Assembly (NCBI GenBank): GCA_026874595.1
Contig: CM049313.1
Location: 61,736,659-61,800,658, forward strand
DNA: 64,000 bases
Origin: Sipunculus nudus
Taxonomy: Eukaryota; Annelida; Sipuncula; Golfingiida; Sipunculidae
Reading direction: 5' to 3'
The position numbers and the translations under genes were made by a program. The notes beneath the pieces were generated by a model, which worked only from the letters and a program-made list of their open reading frames with translations, had not been told where the DNA came from and did not search any database. Below are positions 10,617 through 21,882 of this stretch, one piece after another. Each line of letters starts with the position of its first letter. Position 1 is the first letter of the stretch.

Positions 10617-12457
10617 ATATTCTGGTTGTAAATTGTCCTAGTCTGAAAATTGTTGGTTGGAAACATCCATTTTGCTGAAATCATAAGGACTAAGGTAGAT
10701 ATGCAGGACTTAAGAGGGTCAATATTAAATTTAAAAAATGAACCTCCATTCATACTCTAAAACTTTGCACAGGTTCTTATTAGGCCTGTAGGCCTTGTTG
10801 CATTTCTACATGGTCACCTGATGGTGAGTGATGGTTCCCTCTCATCGCTCGTCCTGATGTTCTATTTGTGGTGTCTTTATAGGTTATTCTGATTCTGTGG
10901 TTCAAGATAGCATCCCTGGCAAAAACTCTTAATTTAAAATTTATCCAACAGATTTTTCAAATGCATATCAGCCCCCATAAAGTATATGTGGGAAAATGTA
11001 AAGTATAACCTTACAAAAGGTTAAAAAGGTGATTTTGCCATGGATGCTACCTTATTTTAACCTTAGTTTTATTGTAGAATGGTGGTTCATTTGGACAGTT
11101 TATTTTATTGCAAGAATTTTATGTTAACAGGTGTCTCTTGAAAGATTTTTGTTAATTTAATTTCAAGGCATATGATCTTTAGTATCCAACTGAAAATATA
11201 TATTTTAAAAATTTAATTCCTCTTTGGGACAAAGTAATCCTTGAAGGATTTTTCAGGTATGTATTTTACAAAACTTTTCTAGGGTTGTTGTTTCAAGGAG
11301 TTTTTGTTCAGAAAAGCTTGATAATGTGAATCAAATATACAGTTTAACCTTTGAGCATCATAGTTTTAAAGTCTACAAAAGATTGGATTTGTCATCAAAA
11401 TGGACAAGTCAGTTGAAAAGTGGTTCAGCATTACATTTTTTTGGGAGATCAGGATTGTTTTTTGTTGAAGAATAGCTTGTCATGCAGTAATTGTTAGCAG
11501 GAACAGGATATGATTCGATTTAATGAAAAGTACCACCTGCTTTAGATATACAAAGCTGGCCTTACTTTCGAATTACTTTGTGATCAGTTTGTTAAATGTC
11601 CTCCCTGTAAGCTTCCTCTGTGTCAGGGGATGATTTAGTTTGATTCCGTGGCCAGAATTAAATACCAGGGTTCAGGCCAGTGTGCTTCATGTCTGTCCTT
11701 TGCCATTTCTGACGGGGGAGTATCGATTTATGTGTAATATGGAAAGAGGGGTATATTGAAAGGGCACTGGCTGACTGGAGCAGGCTGCTCCAGCCCATCA
11801 AAGCAGGGGCATACAGTCTGTCAGTTTGGGGGTCAGTCAGTGAGTCAGAAATGGTAAATGGTCCTGTGATGTTTGTTGCTATTTACAACTCAGATTCTGG
11901 TTCTGACTATAGTTTTCGGACCTGCTTTGTGGTTTTGCAGAACTTCTGCCACTTGGGGATATTTAACAAAATTGTACAAATGTGATAAACTGCACACCAA
12001 CTGGTGGACTGTTTTAAACTTGTTCCACCAATTTGTTGAAATTACTTTGTATATAGAAATAACTTACAGGTGTTATTACTTGTCAGATAAAGAATCTCTC
12101 TCTTTCCTTCTATCTCTCTGAGTTACAGTTGCATGAAGAATGATGACCATTCAATTACAAAACTAGATTATAAATAAAATCTGCCGTGTACAGGCCATGT
12201 ATCATTGGAATAATGAACTGATTCAGTGTTTATCAACAGTGACCTAATTCAAGAGTTTTTCCAATATGAGTATGTAATGTTGTTGGCTAACTACCAGGGT
12301 TCTCTTAGTGTGTGTTAATACTGAATGTTAAATTTAATTTTGTTGCAACATATATAAAAACTTTTATTAAAATGTTGGCATCTGATCTTGAACAAGAATG
12401 CTTTTGTTATCAAGAATCAGTTTATATACATTAACAAAAGAAGCTGATTAAAACATA
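10617..12457. other. no feature recognised
   Basis: AT-rich DNA with only short chance ORFs (for example 11873-12121). No repeat structure was seen. Confidence 0.5.
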
Positions 12458-12800
12458 CCCTCCTCTGTGGTTCAGGTGTAGAGCACAGGGCACAAAGCCG
12501 GGAGATTGGGAGTTCCATTCTCAGTCGAGGTGGAGAGATTTTTCACGGTCAGCCCCCACCCAGGGTGAGCGGTCTGCAGGCTTAATTTTCGAGACTGTAC
12601 CCTACAGTCTATTTCACTCACAAACAAGTGTGCCTTTCATGGTTTCTTCAGTGTGATGACCCAGCAATGTGGATGACACACACCCAGGACCTGCAGGAAT
12701 GATACACTGAGCCTGGTTGACACCAATTTTGCGTGTATAAGCTCCTGTCACATAGTCCGAAACTGGAATGGAATTCTACAGATGTACATACTTAGTAAAA
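12458..12800 (+). mobile_element. tRNA-headed SINE, copy 1 (degenerate)
   Basis: The tRNA-like head keeps a box-A-like TGTGGTTCAGGTG and the linker GGGCACAAAGCCGGGAGATT. Box B is damaged (GGAGTTCCATTC instead of GGTTCGAATC). The body shares CCCCCACCCAGGGTGAGC, CTGCAGGCTTAAT, ACTCACAAACAAGTG and GAATGGAATTC with the copies at 42960 and 49124. It ends near CAGATGTACATACTTAGT without the final GTTACCTC and A-rich tail, so the 3' end is lost or diverged. With its damaged box B it is unlikely to be transcribed. Confidence 0.8.
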
Positions 12801-14134
12801 ATTATGCAGATACTGTTTAGTTGGCAAAGAATCCTTTTCAGCAGAAAGGTCATGCATTCCATTCTCCTTGTTTATAGAGGATGATTGTATTTTAATTTCC
12901 TTTATTGGTTGCTACTGTAGCTAATCTGTGTAAATCACTCTAATAACAGCAGCCCATGGACATTGACCAAACATCATTACCTGAGAAACCATGCTTGGTT
13001 AGATTATAAAAACAGTGTATAGTGTTTTTAAGGGTAATATGCAAAGGAGAAGAAAACAATCTTTAGATTATATTAATTTCATTTCAAATAGATGAAAATG
13101 TACAGAAGAAATTCGAAGCTTTATTTTATATCTAGACCACTTTTTACAGATCTAGAGGCTTTTCTGCAATATCAGGTTTCTTTCATCACATGCAAACATT
13201 ACATAATTAATAAAAATTGTGTAAGACAGTTGCTGACCTTCTTCACCTGTCGCTGATTAGAAATTTGATCATGTTATTGGACACATGGAGAGTTGACAAA
13301 AATGTCCAATAAAGGATGTCATGTGACCTTGTCACCCTTTAGTTCAGATATTTTACATGGAATACGTGGTCTCAGTTTAAAACTCCAGCTCAGCAAGTAG
13401 GATGATTATAAGAAATATTAGCCTTGCCATAGATAGTCACTCTGAAAGGGAATTAAGTAATGTTATCCTCTGTCAAGAGTCTTGGAGTTATGCCTAAGGA
13501 GATTTCTTCAAAATAATTATCCCCAACATTAGTAATAAAAAAAATCAGTTATTTAATTACGCCATTATGATTTTTCCTGTCTTTATCTGTTAGAATATAA
13601 TGGGTCTTTACTCTATCTAGTCCAAACAACTAGCTGTAGAATTGAAATTTAATACAGTTAAAAGAATTAAAAAAAAAGAAATCAGTAGAGTTCCAGAGGC
13701 AATTCCTACGGAATAGATGTATTTTTTGTCCTGTTCCAACATATTCTTGTCTAATTGCTATCCTTTTGTTGGAGTGAAGTAGTTCAATAAATAATTAAAA
13801 GTGGTGGTAATGAGTTTCCAGTGGGTAATGATTCAATTAATATTAATCCTGGTGTCCTGATTGACCTTGTGGGTTTCATAAGTCTGTGATTGTTGTCATT
13901 CTGCTGTTTATTCTGCATTCTTTGGGATTACCAGTGTGGTCTGTAGAATCTTGATTCTTTGTCAAATCAGTAAGCTCACCTGTCTGTGGTGATTCATTAG
14001 TTCACCAGTCTGAGACATGTCCTCAGTATCTGTAGTTTATAGTTGAGGAAGTTTGCTGAATTTTTTTCTGACATAATAATTATTAATCATAACATTTTTT
14101 CTTCATAACTATTCCAATAATGAATAATCATGTT

Positions 14135-14140
<6 letters not shown>
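12801..14140. other. no feature recognised
   Basis: AT-rich DNA without a credible ORF or repeat array. Confidence 0.5.

Positions 14141-14211
<71 letters not shown>
14141..14211. repeat. (TA)n microsatellite, about 71 bp
   Basis: An uninterrupted TA dinucleotide tract, self-complementary and able to extrude a cruciform. Likely hypervariable. Confidence 0.97.
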
Positions 14212-14214
<3 letters not shown>

Positions 14215-15907
14215 AACCACTTATCTATAATATTTTAAAGAATGGCATTTAGCGAAAGTAATTAATTACTATATATCATTTACAACTATTATGGTCCATA
14301 TAGTCATCAGAAAATTAACATTTGCATTAATAATAAAATTTATTTTATTTGTGGCATTTAAAGCAAGGAGTCAGCTCAACCAATTTGTGGAGACTATCAA
14401 GTTAAACAAATAGAAATTTTTATATTTCAAAATATTGAAAGGAAAATCAGACAAACTAGTTGCAAAATTAGCTTTATCAAACAGTTCCTTTTCATATTGA
14501 TGAGAAAATATCTTTTTCAAGAATGGGAATTGTCCTCCGATATATCCACAGGAATTCAACTAAAATTGTATACTGAAAAAAATTAAGATATACAGATTTA
14601 ATGAATGCCAGCTTTAGGCAGAGAAGGGACAGAGCAATACATTATACCTTATAATGAGTAAATTATCATATTTTGTTATAGTCTGCCTCTTCTGTAGATA
14701 TATAATAGCTGATAACAAGGGAACGAAATGATAAAGCTCCAAGGACAAAATATTCTGTTAAATCACCATGGCAACAAGATTGAAGTAAAGGTTGAATGTG
14801 AATCCTTAAGGTCTGTTGATGCAGACAGTATGCATGAAATATGAGTAATTTATAAGAGAGATCATGATCTTATTGCTGACAAGATATACATTTTTCACAC
14901 AGATTTTGAATTCTGGATGATAAACTGCAGAGTCTGCAAGGTTTGCCAGGTATGTAGAGCATCTGTACTGGGAACTGGGTGAGGAAATTCCAGATCTTTG
15001 CTAGCAATATATCAGATATCTGCCACATGTCGAAAATTATTTTGCGTTATAGAGAATGGTATATTGTTGGAGTTGTCATGGTGGATTGTACAGTTACATC
15101 ATACAATAAGCAACTGGTGCCAGGAAAAGATAGAATATCTCAGTGATTTTATCTGTAAAAAAAAGGGCCACTGGGAGAAAATAATCACTGAAAAAGGAAA
15201 TGCCTCAGATCTATAATCCTGAAAAAAAGGACTCCTCTCTCATGCAGCAAATGTCAGGCAACCCGCGGAACAATTTAATGATAAGGGATTTTTAAAAGAC
15301 CACTGTATTAACATACCTGTTCCTTCAATGCCTAGTGGAGCAAAAGTCCATTAAAAGACTAGCAGCTGGTAATTACATTGTAGCATCAGTACTAATGTTG
15401 TATTTAGTGTATATATGAGTACTGATGAAGTCAACTAAATGGGCGCAGCAGTCAGTTGAGTGGAATGTGAGTTACCTTATATTTGGAAAATGACTAGGTA
15501 ATGTAACATTCAAATTTGTTTCATGTTTTATCTGAATAATTTGACCCCTTCAAAATGGAAGGGAAATCCATTATTGGGTAGGTTTAATTCAGTACTTTCT
15601 GTTTGAACATTATTTCCAAACTGAGAGTGTCAAAATCCTCCAGCCACGGGCTTTGGCTCAAGGGACAAATCTCCACCCATGAGTGAATTAGTAATGATCT
15701 GTCCTATCAAAGAAGTGAAGAGTGAATAAACATAAGCTTGGTGCTTTTTATGACTCTTCAATGGAATGTATTTATATTCTCCATTGGAAACTGATGAAAA
15801 CCTACAGGAATGGAGAAAGACCCAGTGTCAGGAGAGGAAACTAACAAAAATCAGGAGAAATTGGAGCAAATTTATAAGATATCAAATTGCAAACCTAATA
15901 CCTTTTT
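14212..15907. other. no feature recognised
   Basis: AT-rich DNA. The ORFs at 14371-14559 (minus) and 14998-15216 (plus) are short, low in information and without motifs. Confidence 0.5.
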
Positions 15908-15951
15908 AGCCCTCAGCCCTTAGGCTGATGGGCTATTGTCGTCACCCAAGC

Positions 15952-16000
15952 TGTCTGTCCGTCCGTCCGTCCGTCCGTCGTGCCGTCCGTCCGGCGTCCG
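15952..16000 (+). repeat. (GTCC)n microsatellite inside element B
   Basis: Repeated GTCC/GTCCG units with one TCGTGCC interruption, immediately inside the 5' end of element B. The same position is occupied by GTCC-type repeats in the elements at 46.6 and 59.3 kb. Confidence 0.95.
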
Positions 16001-16011
16001 TTAACTTTTAC

Positions 16012-17215
16012 CTTGTGAGCGGGATATCTTGAAAAGGATTCACCGTCAGAATTTTATTTCCTCGGTAAAGATGTATATCGACAAAATCTCGGTCAAGTTC
16101 GAAGATGGGTGACCTTGACCTATTTTTCTACATTTTAGAGCTGATTATAGAATAACACTTAGATGCTTATTACTCAGGAACCATTTGGTGGATTTTCACA
16201 AAACTTACTATGGTTATTGGGACTGATAGTCTGTACCTGCTATACAAGTTTGGTGGCGCCACCTACAATTTCTGATTTTTAATGAATTTTTATCGGATTT
16301 TTCAACTTTGGGCTTGTGAGCGGGATATCTCAAAAAGGATTCACCGTAAGAATTTTATTTTTTCGGAGAAGATGTATATTGACAAAATCTCGGTCAAGTT
16401 CGAAGATGGGTGACCTTGACCTATTTTTCTACGTTTTAGAGCTGATTATAGAAAAACACTTAGATGCTTATTACTCTGGAACCATTTGGTGGATTTTCAC
16501 AAAACTTACTATGGTTATTGGGACTGATAGTCTGTACCTGCTATACAAGTTTGGTGGCGCCACCTACAATTTCTGATTTTTAATGAATTTTTATCGGATT
16601 TTTCAATTTTGGGCTTGTGAGCAGGATATCTCGAAAAAGATTCACCGTAAGAATTTTATTTTTTCGGAGAAGACTTATATTGACAAAATCTCGGTCAAGT
16701 TCGAAGATGGGTGACCTTGACCTATTTTTCTACATTTTAGAGCTTATAAAAAAAAAACATTTAGAAGCTTATTTCTCAAGAACCATTGGATGGATTTTCA
16801 CAATACTTACTATGATCATAGGGACTGATGGTCTGTAACTGCTGCACAAGTTTGGGGGCGCCACCTGCAATTTCTGATTTTTTATTGAATTTTTCTTGGA
16901 TTTTTCAACTTTGGCCTTGTGAGCGGGATATCTCTAAAAGGATTCACAATAGGAATTTTATTTCTTTGGTGAAGATGTATATCGACAAAAATCTCGTTCA
17001 TGTTCGAACATGGGTGACCTTGACCTACTTTTCAAGGTCACAGAGCTTATAATAGAATAAAACTTAGAAGCTTATTTTTCAGGAAGCATTTGGTGGATTG
17101 TTATGAATCATGGTACATACCTCTCCTTTTAAAATTTATAACTGAGATATGTACAGATATCAACCATGTGAGAACAGATATTTAGTACTTGTTACTGTTA
17201 CCACCTCTAAACACT
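16012..17215 (+). repeat. 301-bp tandem core of element B, four units
   Basis: CTTGTGAGC begins units at 16012, 16313, 16614 and 16916 (spacings 301, 301 and 302). Each unit carries GATATCT, the phrase GATGGGTGACCTTGACCTA and near its end TTTGGTGGCGCCACCTAC. The third is degenerate (TTTGGGGGCGCCACC) and the fourth is cut short. The 73-86 codon ORFs here are repeat shadows. Confidence 0.92.
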
Positions 17216-17260
17216 GTTCTTTTGGCTGAGGGCTTTTGTCAGCTTTTGCTGATATTCTAG

Positions 17261-17960
17261 TCTTTAAAAAGGAACAGGAATTTCGGTTTTGATTACTACT
17301 TTAGTTAAACAGCTGTCTACCCTGCCGTCTTATTAATGGAAAGTTTTTCTTACAAAATATTTAACAAGAAGGCTGTACCTACATGAAATTATGATTTATC
17401 AAGCATTTTTATGCTCTTTAAGAAAATATCTCTATATTGCTTAATTTTGCTTTTTTTTAAGGATTTAATTTCGCCATATAACTGAACTGCTGAGCAAAGT
17501 ACATATGTTGCCAAAAACAAAATATTAGCATACAAGATTTAAAAAAATGTAAAAAGTCAGAGAGGAATAAAGTTCTCAAAACAGAATATTTATTATAAAC
17601 AAAAACTAAAGAAGTTTAAAACTAGTGAAAACTTTACAGATATGCTTTAAAAAAATACCAATGAAGTTTCATATTTCAAAGGATGTAATAAAAAAATTAT
17701 TACTGAATTAATTAATTAAGCACTTCCATATATCAGTAAATATCTTCAGATCTGTTATCCATGATTTGAAATATGTCAGTGACATTACAAAAGGTCATAA
17801 ATTGAATAATATATGAAGAAAATGAATCCTTGCTGGAGGAATGCATGTAATAATATTCAGTCAGGAAGTATCATTAAAGTCATGTGACAACAAGTCAACA
17901 GAGTACTTAAATCTTGGTAAGGTCACTTACCGTGGAGTTTAGGTGAAGCATGAATCAATG
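17261..17960. other. AT-rich 5' flank of the candidate gene
   Basis: Very AT-rich, no repeat array. Just upstream of the TATA box is AAGGTCACTTACC (about 17920-17932), which contains a nuclear-receptor-like half site AGGTCA. There is also a TCATGTGAC E-box-like motif near 17880. Both are short enough to occur by chance. Confidence 0.4.
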
Positions 17961-17971
17961 GCATTTAAATA

Positions 17972-18192
17972 TATATAAGGTGTAGTGTGTATGTGTGATT
18001 ACTGTACCATGAGGACTCTGACTTGATCAGGGGGACTTTGCCCTTTAGTTTACTGAACACTGATTATCACAGGGCATACTGCCTCTGGCTTTACAGTGAG
18101 CTCTGAGACTCGCTGTTGTGCACAAGTTTACAATGTCTCTCCCGTGCTAGCCCTTCATTATACGACCAGTCAGCTGTGTGGAAATGGAATAA
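17972..18192 (+). promoter_or_regulatory. candidate TATA box and 5' leader of the 18193 gene
   Basis: TATATAAG at 17972-17979 is a canonical TATA sequence and would place a start site near 18000-18005. The following 190 bp is less AT-rich than the flanks. It contains short upstream ORFs that stop quickly (ATG AGG ACT CTG ACT TGA near 18010; ATG TCT CTC CCG TGC TAG near 18133), which could dampen translation. There is no acceptor-like tract close to the ATG, which favours a single first exon from the start site to 18404. TSS data would be decisive. Confidence 0.4.
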
Positions 18193-18404
18193 ATGGAGCC
18201 CCCAGGGAAAAATCCCGGGAATATTTTGCGGCGGCAGTCAGATTCCGCTTTGGACCAGCATGGTGGAAATGGCAGAAATAAGAAAAAAGTGCGCTTGAAC
18301 TTGCAGCACAGCCTTGAAATGCCAGCAGTCAATGAGCAGAGCACGATGGCAGGCGAGGATTTTCCCGCTGTTTTCATGCCACCCGATGCCAGTCAGACAC
18401 AGAG
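18193..18404 (+). CDS. probable first coding exon, product unknown
   Basis: ATG at 18193 has G at +4 (AATAAATGG) and opens 70 codons plus two bases. They end at CACAGAG|GTAGGG, a strong donor. Reading through the donor gives a stop within one codon, as expected of an intron. The composition is protein-like and unlike the AT-rich flanks. It contains a basophilic kinase-type site RRQSDS (residues 13-18), a basic cluster NKKKVR (29-34) that could act as a nuclear localisation signal, and an acidic, proline-containing end (GEDFPAVFMPPDASQTQ). It looks like a disordered regulatory N-terminus. There is no signal peptide or membrane segment. The family is not recognised. The exon ends in phase 2, so the next exon must supply one base. 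The candidate at 32496 does this and would give an intron of about 14 kb. Confidence 0.6.
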
Positions 18405-20809
18405 GTAGGGGAGGAGGTCAATGTCTTTGGTTTCTGTAATTTTCATCATTGTTCAGTCTGTTAGGTCTTTGTAACAGGTTACGCCTTTACCTGAACAGAC
18501 ATACATCACTATAGCCAACAGGGCTTGCTTCCACTCTACACTGTTTGGTTAAGTGATAAGGCGTAGTGCTGAGTTCTGTTATCTGTTATAAAGGCAACCT
18601 GATGTGCTAGACAGGTGTATCCTGTCCTTATATACACTATTACATAACAGACATCTTAACCATTTATATTTATCATAAAATGTGACCACATGGACTTTTA
18701 TTTTGACAATAAATGTTGTCATGAAGGCCTAGATGGAATGGCTAATTTAATAATTGCATTGTTTCTCTATAAACTTTTAACTTTTAAATACTTAATATAA
18801 AAGGTAGATTAATAATTGCCTCTAATGCAGTTAAAATATATTTAATCTATGAAAATTTGTTAGAGAATGAACACTTCAGTGGTAATATAATGTCAGTATA
18901 TGTCATTAATTAGCACCCCTGAGAATATGTCACCTAAAATTAAAAGAAATATAATTACTATTAGAGGCAGCTGCAGGTAATCCAGATATTTTACCATTAT
19001 ACACCAAGTTTGTGTTATGCATTCAGTTTAATTTTATCAAAAGTTTTCTTCTCAAAAAAAGATTATTCTTAGCAGTGACAAACCTGCTTGAACATAACCA
19101 AACTAGAGGTCAATATGTAAATGCAGAAACCTGTTCCTGGAGTTTTAATAAAAACGTATAAGAAGCTGCAGTGTCATCATGATTAGATATTTCACATCTC
19201 TGCATAATTCTGATTATTTCTTTGATTTTCTTTCTCTGAAAGTTTATTTATTTTAGCATTATCCATAGCGGCAGCCTTTTTTCAATTTTTTGCAGTATGC
19301 ACAGTGGCAGCTCTGAAAAAAAAACACAAAAAGCAATTCTGATTTATCGAATTGATCCTCAATTGATAAATCACTAGTACTGGGATAGCGGATACATTAA
19401 CAACATACTGTGAGGTCACATCATGCCAACTCGCACCTTAATTATCAGTGTTATCAACAGATTTTGGCAGTGACCTGACAGAATTATCAACTCCTCAACA
19501 TGGATCTAAGACACACACCTATATATGGAACAAGAGGACACATTTTTCTGCATGCATACATGTATACACGTTCACTTACTAGAAAGTGAAAGTCTTGATG
19601 AGAAGATAGATTTAGCCCTTATTTGAAACTTGAAAATGTTAACTCAGTTTAGAACTATTTGCAGTGTAGGTGTTGCTTTAATTACTTTATGCTTGTTTGG
19701 CAAATATTTTACTCAGTATTCTGTCATTATATGAGGATTTGGGTAGGGTTGTTCTAAACACCAGAATACCCCCAGAATACCGCCTAAATACTACTTATAA
19801 TGAAAAAATACCCTATAATTAAAGACTATCGTGGCCTATATGATACTTTATGTATTATGTGCCTATGCTTACAAAACTTGTATATAACATCTTAACGTAT
19901 TGACTGGTCTCAAACAAAACGGCAAGCTATGAAACTTAATCCCTGTAGGACCTTAATAGAGAGAATAGATCATGACCTGTATCTTTATCAGGGAAGCTTG
20001 AATGTGGATACGTATAAGCAGATATTTAGTGTAAATGATCAAGTTGCAGGAAACTTCCCAGAAAGGACAGTGACCCTTGTTTAGTTGATGTATTTATTGA
20101 AAATAAAATCAACATAGCAAGTTTATACATACTTGACACTGCTTAATCACTGGGTACTTGGCACCCTATAGTTTATATATTTTTAACTATATTAGGTGAC
20201 AGGCATAGATTTATTGTAAGATGATATGCAGTGTGTACATAAACTGGTAAGTGCCACCTGTATAGTGCCAGGTTTTCAGAGGTGCCTTTCATAATGCTAA
20301 GCAAAAAAATGTCCGTATTTTCTTTGGCGTTAGTGGTTCCAGTGCACAAATAGTGAAGTATTATGAAGAGACAGTGGTTTTTATGTACATTGTAAAGTGA
20401 TAAATACCTGATGGTATGTGTTGATGAGGTGTACTGTATGAATGCCTGATCAAGGGTTAAAGCTACCCCAAATAAGCCCCACCTCTCCATCAGTACATGA
20501 TCACATGACCATTTATACAGAGGCTGTTTTATGGCCATCAATAATACATAACACAGGATCACCTGAGAAATGAATGATGCATGGCCGACTGATCATGCCC
20601 AGGGTACACTTGGTCAGTTTACCTGTGTTCTATTAACACTGAAAGCTGTATTGACCCCTGCATTACCTGACTTCATGTGACCACATGAGTGGTCAAGTGG
20701 TCAGGTGACACAGCTGTTCCGTCATGAACAATAACTGAGGTCAGCGACTAGAATGTTGCTCGATCTACATAGTGTACACACCTTCGATTCCCGATATACG
20801 TATCTGTGT
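18405..20809 (+). other. putative start of intron 1; no other feature
   Basis: It begins with the donor GTAGGG. AT-rich without arrays. The 129-codon minus-strand ORF at 20173-20562 has no recognisable motif and is taken as chance. Confidence 0.4.
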
Positions 20810-21016
20810 TCAAAATCCTTGATCTCTAATTAGGGGCAAAATCTGTTGACAGGTGAAAGTTAATGAACTGATGGTAATGTGATACATTCCTACTGCAAAT
20901 GTACCGTAGTCTGGTTCTGCAGCCAAAGTTAATGGGCCCATATGTTCGACGCCTCTACACAATTGCATGAAAATCTGTCCAGTAGTTTCACATAACCCAG
21001 CAGACAGAAAAACCAC
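20810..21016 (-). repeat. possible remnant of a mobile-element core repeat
   Basis: On the minus strand the text GAAACTACTGGACAGATTTT, CATGCAATTGTGTAGAGG and GGGCCCATTAACTTTGGC resembles in style the core monomers of the hairpin-ended elements here, which also carry a run like 'accrtttggtggattttcacaaaac'. No second unit or terminus was found. The 68-codon ORF is best read as its shadow. Weak evidence. Confidence 0.3.
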
Positions 21017-21822
21017 AAACAGATACAGGTGAAAACAAAACCTCCTAGGATAGTTATATCTGTTGTCACTGGATGGTCAACTGGGAATTTATAAGCTCCA
21101 AGTAAAAATTCTACCCTTGTTCAAGTATTTACAACAAGTGATATTACACAGTATAAGCTAATGGCAGTAATATGCTACCCTTAACCACAGATGGTAGCTA
21201 CAAAGCAGTTCCACCTTGAGGTTCCACTGGCTAATAAGGCTCAAGCACAGATAACCGTCTCATTTTCACTTTCAAAGATATGAACTTATAAATGTTACCT
21301 TTACCAAGACGAAAAGTCAGCTATTGGCAACTTATACAAACTGTCACTGGAAACTATTATAAGAAATAATTGGCATTTTTGGTCCTGCCTGATTAAAACA
21401 TAAAGAGGTAAACTCTGATTAAGCGAAGCAGGCATTCATGTTTAACAAACACCAAAAAATTTATTCTAAATTAAAGTATCCTAGTACCTGTGCAATTTTC
21501 CATTAAGTTGGGTTGAGGAAGTTCTTGTAGACTGCCTGAAATAAAGTCATCCTGACATTTCTTAATTATAAGCCAAAATTCTTATTCTTACTATTTCAGA
21601 AAATCATAAGCAACCAATCTATCAACTTGTAACCACTTGGTATGAAACATGATATCAAGTATCTTAAATCTGGATGTTACATATCAGACCTTGTAGACCT
21701 TGACCAGTTCAGGTGCCAATTGAAGATCAAGAACATTGCAAAGTAAAATAAAACTAGTGTTTGACTTCTTACTGGTTGGTTTGGTGTTACTAAAACTTGG
21801 AACAAGATTATACATACATTGT

Positions 21823-21882
21823 TGTCCTTGGTTTTTATGGATATTAATATTACTAGGACAATGGGTAAAAAAACCAAGGACA
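21823..21882. repeat. 14-bp stem inverted repeat
   Basis: TGTCCTTGGTTTTT (21823-21836) pairs perfectly with AAAAACCAAGGACA (21869-21882) across a 32-nt loop. It could be the paired ends of a tiny element or a hairpin in RNA. The ORFs on both strands across it have no motifs. Confidence 0.75.

Larger units (their letters stand above)
15908..17260 (+). mobile_element. element B: hairpin-ended repeat with a 301-bp core
   Basis: An 11-bp inverted repeat marks the ends: AGCCCTCAGCC at 15908-15918 and GGCTGAGGGCT at 17224-17234. The left end is preceded by a run of T and followed by a small hairpin (CAGCC CTTA GGCTG). A GTCC microsatellite spans 15952-16000. The tandem core comes next. The right end has a hairpin TCAGC TTTT GCTGA (17240-17253) followed by TATTCTAG|T. 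Short subterminal inverted repeats, tandem core, 3' hairpin and a CTAG|T end match the known layout of Helitron/Helentron non-autonomous derivatives. No protein is encoded. Confidence 0.75.

Noticed and set aside
20173-20562. 129-codon minus-strand ORF
   Set aside because: No domain, no splice context and composition typical of AT-rich chance ORFs; a homology search could overturn this.
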